Assembly (NCBI GenBank): GCA_030613795.1
Contig: JAUWLG010000048.1
Span: 1 to 8,164 of the forward strand
From: Helicobacteraceae bacterium
GTDB taxonomy: Bacteria > Campylobacterota > Campylobacteria > Campylobacterales > Sulfurimonadaceae
DNA length: 8,164 nucleotides
Reading direction: 5' to 3'
Shown here: positions 6,467 to 8,164 of the stretch, piece after piece
How the letters are laid out: each line of letters opens with the position of its first letter
Position numbering within the stretch: position 1 is the stretch's first letter
The notes under the pieces: generated by a model
What the model was told of the DNA's origin: nothing
What the model saw: only the letters and a program-made list of their open reading frames with translations
Database searches by the model: none
Made by a program: the position numbers and the translations under genes

Positions 6467-6472
6467 ATTATA
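6467..6472 (-). promoter_or_regulatory. Candidate -10 box for rplU-rpmA
   Basis: A perfect TATAAT on the minus strand, 45 bases after the ridA stop codon, with AT-rich DNA upstream and no good -35, as in other Campylobacterota housekeeping promoters. Transcription would start near 6460. Read-through from ridA is also possible because no clear terminator separates the two. Confidence 0.5.
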
Positions 6473-6517
6473 CTGAGATAAACTTTAGGTTTACTTTAAG
6501 TTTAAGAGTATGGGCCA

Positions 6518-6892
6518 CTAATCACAAAGTGCAATGACTTCGATCTCGACCAAAGCATTTTTTGGAAGTGTCTTTGCTGCGACCAGTGAACGTGCAGGTT
6601 TATGGTCACCAAAGGCATTGGCGTAGATCTCATTAACGGTTACAAAGTCATTGATGTCCGCGACAAAGGCCATTACTTTCACAACTCTGTCCAGTGAAGA
6701 ACCTGCTTCTGCCAATACTGCGCGCAGGTTTGCAAAAACCTGCTCTGTTTGAAGAACAACATCATCTTCTACCATCGTGCCGTCAGGGCGAAGTGCGATC
6801 TGTCCTGAGGTGTATACTAATCCATTGACTTTTACCGCTTGTGAGTACGGGCCTATCGCTGCCGGTGCCTGAGTTGTTGCTACAAATTCCAT
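6518..6892 (-). CDS. ridA: Enamine/imine deaminase RidA (YjgF/YER057c/UK114 family)
   Basis: Hydrolyses reactive enamine and imine intermediates, such as 2-aminoacrylate released by PLP enzymes, protecting those enzymes in the cytoplasm. I chose the ATG at 6890-6892, giving 124 residues, the normal family length. It has AAAGG 7 nt upstream, and the family N-terminus (MEFVATTQAPAAIGPYSQAV) begins there. An in-frame start 20 codons earlier (6952) would run inside the preceding gene and adds no family sequence. Key features: GPYSQA (14-19), YTSGQI (27-32), Arg101 in KPARSLV matching the catalytic Arg105 of E. coli RidA, and Glu116 in LVEIEVIA matching Glu120. Leu103 replaces the Cys next to the active site in E. 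coli. The gap from the thioredoxin-fold gene is 10 nt. Confidence 0.95.
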   Translation of the reverse strand: MEFVATTQAPAAIGPYSQAVKVNGLVYTSGQIALRPDGTMVEDDVVLQTEQVFANLRAVLAEAGSSLDRVVKVMAFVADINDFVTVNEIYANAFGDHKPARSLVAAKTLPKNALVEIEVIALCD

Positions 6893-6902
6893 TGTTTTAC
6901 CT

Positions 6903-7322
6903 TTATTTCTGATGTTTAATGCTTTTCTGTTTTTTATACTTGCGTTCGACATCTTCCATCATCGAAAGATAGTCCTCTTCATTCCAATAGCCGGGGACAC
7001 TGTAAAGCACCGTTCCCTCAGGTGTTAAAAAGTAGCTCATCGGTACCATCGGTGCTTTTAGACAGGGTGGGTAGGTGTCTTTGCCCCGTGTCAAAGCTAC
7101 CGCAGAGTATTTGCTGTTGAGATTGTCGATCACCTTTTTATCTTCGAGCGTCATATCTTCAAGTTTACGGCACCATCGACACGTTTCAGACGTAATCAGA
7201 GCATAGATAATCTTGTCCGTTTTTTGTGCCTTGGCTTTTGCTGCTTCAAAGCTATCGTTCCACTTTATCTCGTTGGCAAACAGTGATCCTATAAACAGTG
7301 TCATAAATAATAATATTCGCAT
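6903..7322 (-). CDS. Secreted thioredoxin-fold protein (thioredoxin_7-like)
   Basis: A 139-residue protein with an N-terminal signal peptide (hydrophobic MRILLFMTLFIGSLFA, likely cut before Asn17), so it is probably periplasmic. The fold is suggested by a WNDSFEAAKAKAQKTDK helix region, a strand, then a redox motif CRWC (Cys48, Cys51) at the head of a helix, and VP (93-94) before a strand at the usual cis-Pro position. This pattern resembles the thioredoxin_7/DUF255-type group that reduces or exchanges disulfides; the substrate is unknown. A third Cys (87) precedes the cis-Pro loop. The C-terminus is a Lys-rich helix. The ATG start has AAGGA five bases upstream. It is the first gene of a pair with ridA, 10 nt apart. 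Function beyond disulfide chemistry is inference. Confidence 0.85.
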   Translation of the reverse strand: MRILLFMTLFIGSLFANEIKWNDSFEAAKAKAQKTDKIIYALITSETCRWCRKLEDMTLEDKKVIDNLNSKYSAVALTRGKDTYPPCLKAPMVPMSYFLTPEGTVLYSVPGYWNEEDYLSMMEDVERKYKKQKSIKHQK

Positions 7323-7347
7323 TAAAGTCCTTATCTATAAAAACGGT

Positions 7348-7353
7348 ATTGTA
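7348..7353 (-). promoter_or_regulatory. Candidate -10 box for the thioredoxin-fold gene and ridA
   Basis: TACAAT on the minus strand, 25 bases before the start codon and just upstream of the AAGGA ribosome site. This would leave a short leader of about 20 nt. One mismatch to the consensus and no clear -35, so this is a weak call. Confidence 0.35.
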
Positions 7354-7398
7354 CCAAATGGCAGATAACGTTTTCTCGCTTTTTTAGAATTTCTGCTC

Positions 7399-7404
7399 TA
7401 TAAT
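7399..7404 (+). promoter_or_regulatory. Candidate -10 box for the M20 amidohydrolase gene
   Basis: A perfect TATAAT on the plus strand, 44 bases before the ATG, below T-rich DNA (runs at 7371-7374 and 7380-7385). With the minus-strand box at 7348-7353 it makes this 126-base region a divergent promoter area. Confidence 0.55.
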
Positions 7405-7448
7405 AGAATAAAGAGCACATCTAAGACACTTCTGACAAAGGAGCATCC

Positions 7449-8164
7449 ATGTCAACCTTGAATGAACAACTCTTTTCAATTATAGATAGTATCAACAATG
7501 ATGTTATTGAATTACGTCACCAACTTCATGAACATCCAGAGCTCTCTGCCCATGAGAAAGAGACAACCGCACTGCTTAAAGCTCTTTTAGAAAAAGCGGG
7601 GCTTAAGGTGACAACCTATAAAGATCATTATGGTCTTATCGCCGAGCTTATTGTTGATGATAAAAAGCCTTTTGTGGCATTGCGGGCTGACATTGACGCC
7701 CTGCCTATCGAAGAACAGAGGGGTGCACCTTACGCTTCACGCACACCAGGTATTATGCATGCCGGCGGCCACGATTCGCATACGGCTATTTTACTGGGAA
7801 GTGCACTTGCCATGATGAAGATAAAACCCCAACTAACCAACAACGTACGTTTTATCTTCCAACCGGCAGAAGAGATCACAGAGGGCGGAAGTTCTCAGAT
7901 GATCGAAGACGGGGCCTTGGAAAATGTCAAAGCTATTTTTGGACTGCATGCCTACCCTTACCTCAACACCGGAGAGATCGGGTATAAGTATGGGGTCATG
8001 CTTGCTTCTGCAGACACCTTTGAAATCGAGATCTTTGGAACGAGTTCGCATGGTGCACGGCCTCATGAGGGGGTAGATGCCATCTTGGTCACTTCCATGG
8101 CGGTCAATTCACTAAACCACATCGTCTCCCGACAGATCGACCCGCTGCACCCTGCAGTCATCTC
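7449..8164 (+). CDS. M20 family amidohydrolase (hippurate/IAA-amino acid hydrolase type), 3' end cut off
   Basis: A metal-dependent amidohydrolase that cleaves N-acyl amino acids; the true substrate cannot be read from sequence. The first 238 codons are present and the frame is open at the window end; the family is usually near 390 residues. The ATG has AGGAG five bases upstream. Visible family motifs: RHQLHEHPELSAHE (23-36), ALRADIDALPIEE (78-89) with the metal-binding Asp, a histidine motif MHAGGHDSHTAILLG (103-117), QPAEE (138-142) with the catalytic and metal-binding Glu pair, GLHAYP (166-171), and SSHGARPHEGVDA (199-211) in the dimerisation domain. The usual MHACGHD reads MHAGGHD here, so the metal-bridging Cys is Gly106 (see findings). 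No signal peptide is seen, so it is probably cytoplasmic. It is transcribed away from the thioredoxin-fold gene. Confidence 0.93.
   Translation, partial: MSTLNEQLFSIIDSINNDVIELRHQLHEHPELSAHEKETTALLKALLEKAGLKVTTYKDHYGLIAELIVDDKKPFVALRADIDALPIEEQRGAPYASRTPGIMHAGGHDSHTAILLGSALAMMKIKPQLTNNVRFIFQPAEEITEGGSSQMIEDGALENVKAIFGLHAYPYLNTGEIGYKYGVMLASADTFEIEIFGTSSHGARPHEGVDAILVTSMAVNSLNHIVSRQIDPLHPAVI

Noticed and set aside
6476..6502. Symmetry TAAACTT/AAGTTTA after ridA as a terminator
   Set aside because: AT-only pairs apart from one G-C, a long loop and no U-tract after it on the minus strand.
6893..6952. Longer ridA start adding 20 residues
   Set aside because: The added residues lie inside the preceding gene and match nothing in the family; the ATG at 6892 has a good ribosome site and gives the usual 124 residues.
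7833..8066. Minus-strand open frame opposite the M20 gene
   Set aside because: It is antisense to a well-supported coding region, has no family resemblance and no ribosome site.

Overview
The window looks like chromosomal DNA from a Campylobacterota (epsilonproteobacterial) genome, most likely a free-living Sulfurimonas- or Sulfurovum-like relative. The main reason is the minus-strand gene order rplU-rpmA-obgE-proB-fmt-birA-parA-parB, which from memory matches the order in Campylobacter jejuni. Supporting signs are a glutamate kinase without a PUA domain, a biotin ligase without an N-terminal repressor domain, and candidate promoters made of a TATAAT box under T-rich DNA with no clear -35. 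The genus is inference; no 16S gene is present.

Layout from left to right. Positions 1-343 hold no convincing complete gene, only a palindrome-rich intergenic block: a 16-bp perfect palindrome, an 11-bp-stem hairpin and one copy of a REP-like palindrome. Positions 344-5372, all on the minus strand, form a tightly packed six-gene cluster read obgE > proB > fmt > birA > parA > parB, with junctions of 1-nt, 1-nt, 20-nt and 4-nt overlap and one 12-nt gap. Positions 5373-5642 separate this cluster from the ribosomal protein pair. They hold two identical inverted REP-like palindromes, a candidate promoter for obgE and a hairpin after rpmA. rpmA and rplU (5643-6232) are preceded by a leader of about 230 nt with unusual alternating complementary segments. 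ridA (6518-6892) and a secreted thioredoxin-fold protein (6903-7322) form a two-gene minus-strand unit. A divergent intergenic region (7323-7448) then leads into a plus-strand M20 amidohydrolase cut off by the window end.

The large cluster joins essential housekeeping functions: 50S proteins and the ribosome-associated GTPase Obg, formylation of initiator tRNA (Fmt), the first step of proline synthesis (ProB), protein biotinylation (BirA), and chromosome segregation (ParA/ParB). Overlapping genes with weak or distant Shine-Dalgarno sequences suggest translational coupling.

I do not see a defence island, CRISPR array, prophage, transposase or other obviously new system. The points most worth a second look are the rplU leader, a Cys-to-Gly change at the metal-binding motif of the M20 enzyme, the natural Ser at the position of E. 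coli BirA Arg118, and the repeat block where the atp genes would be expected after parB.
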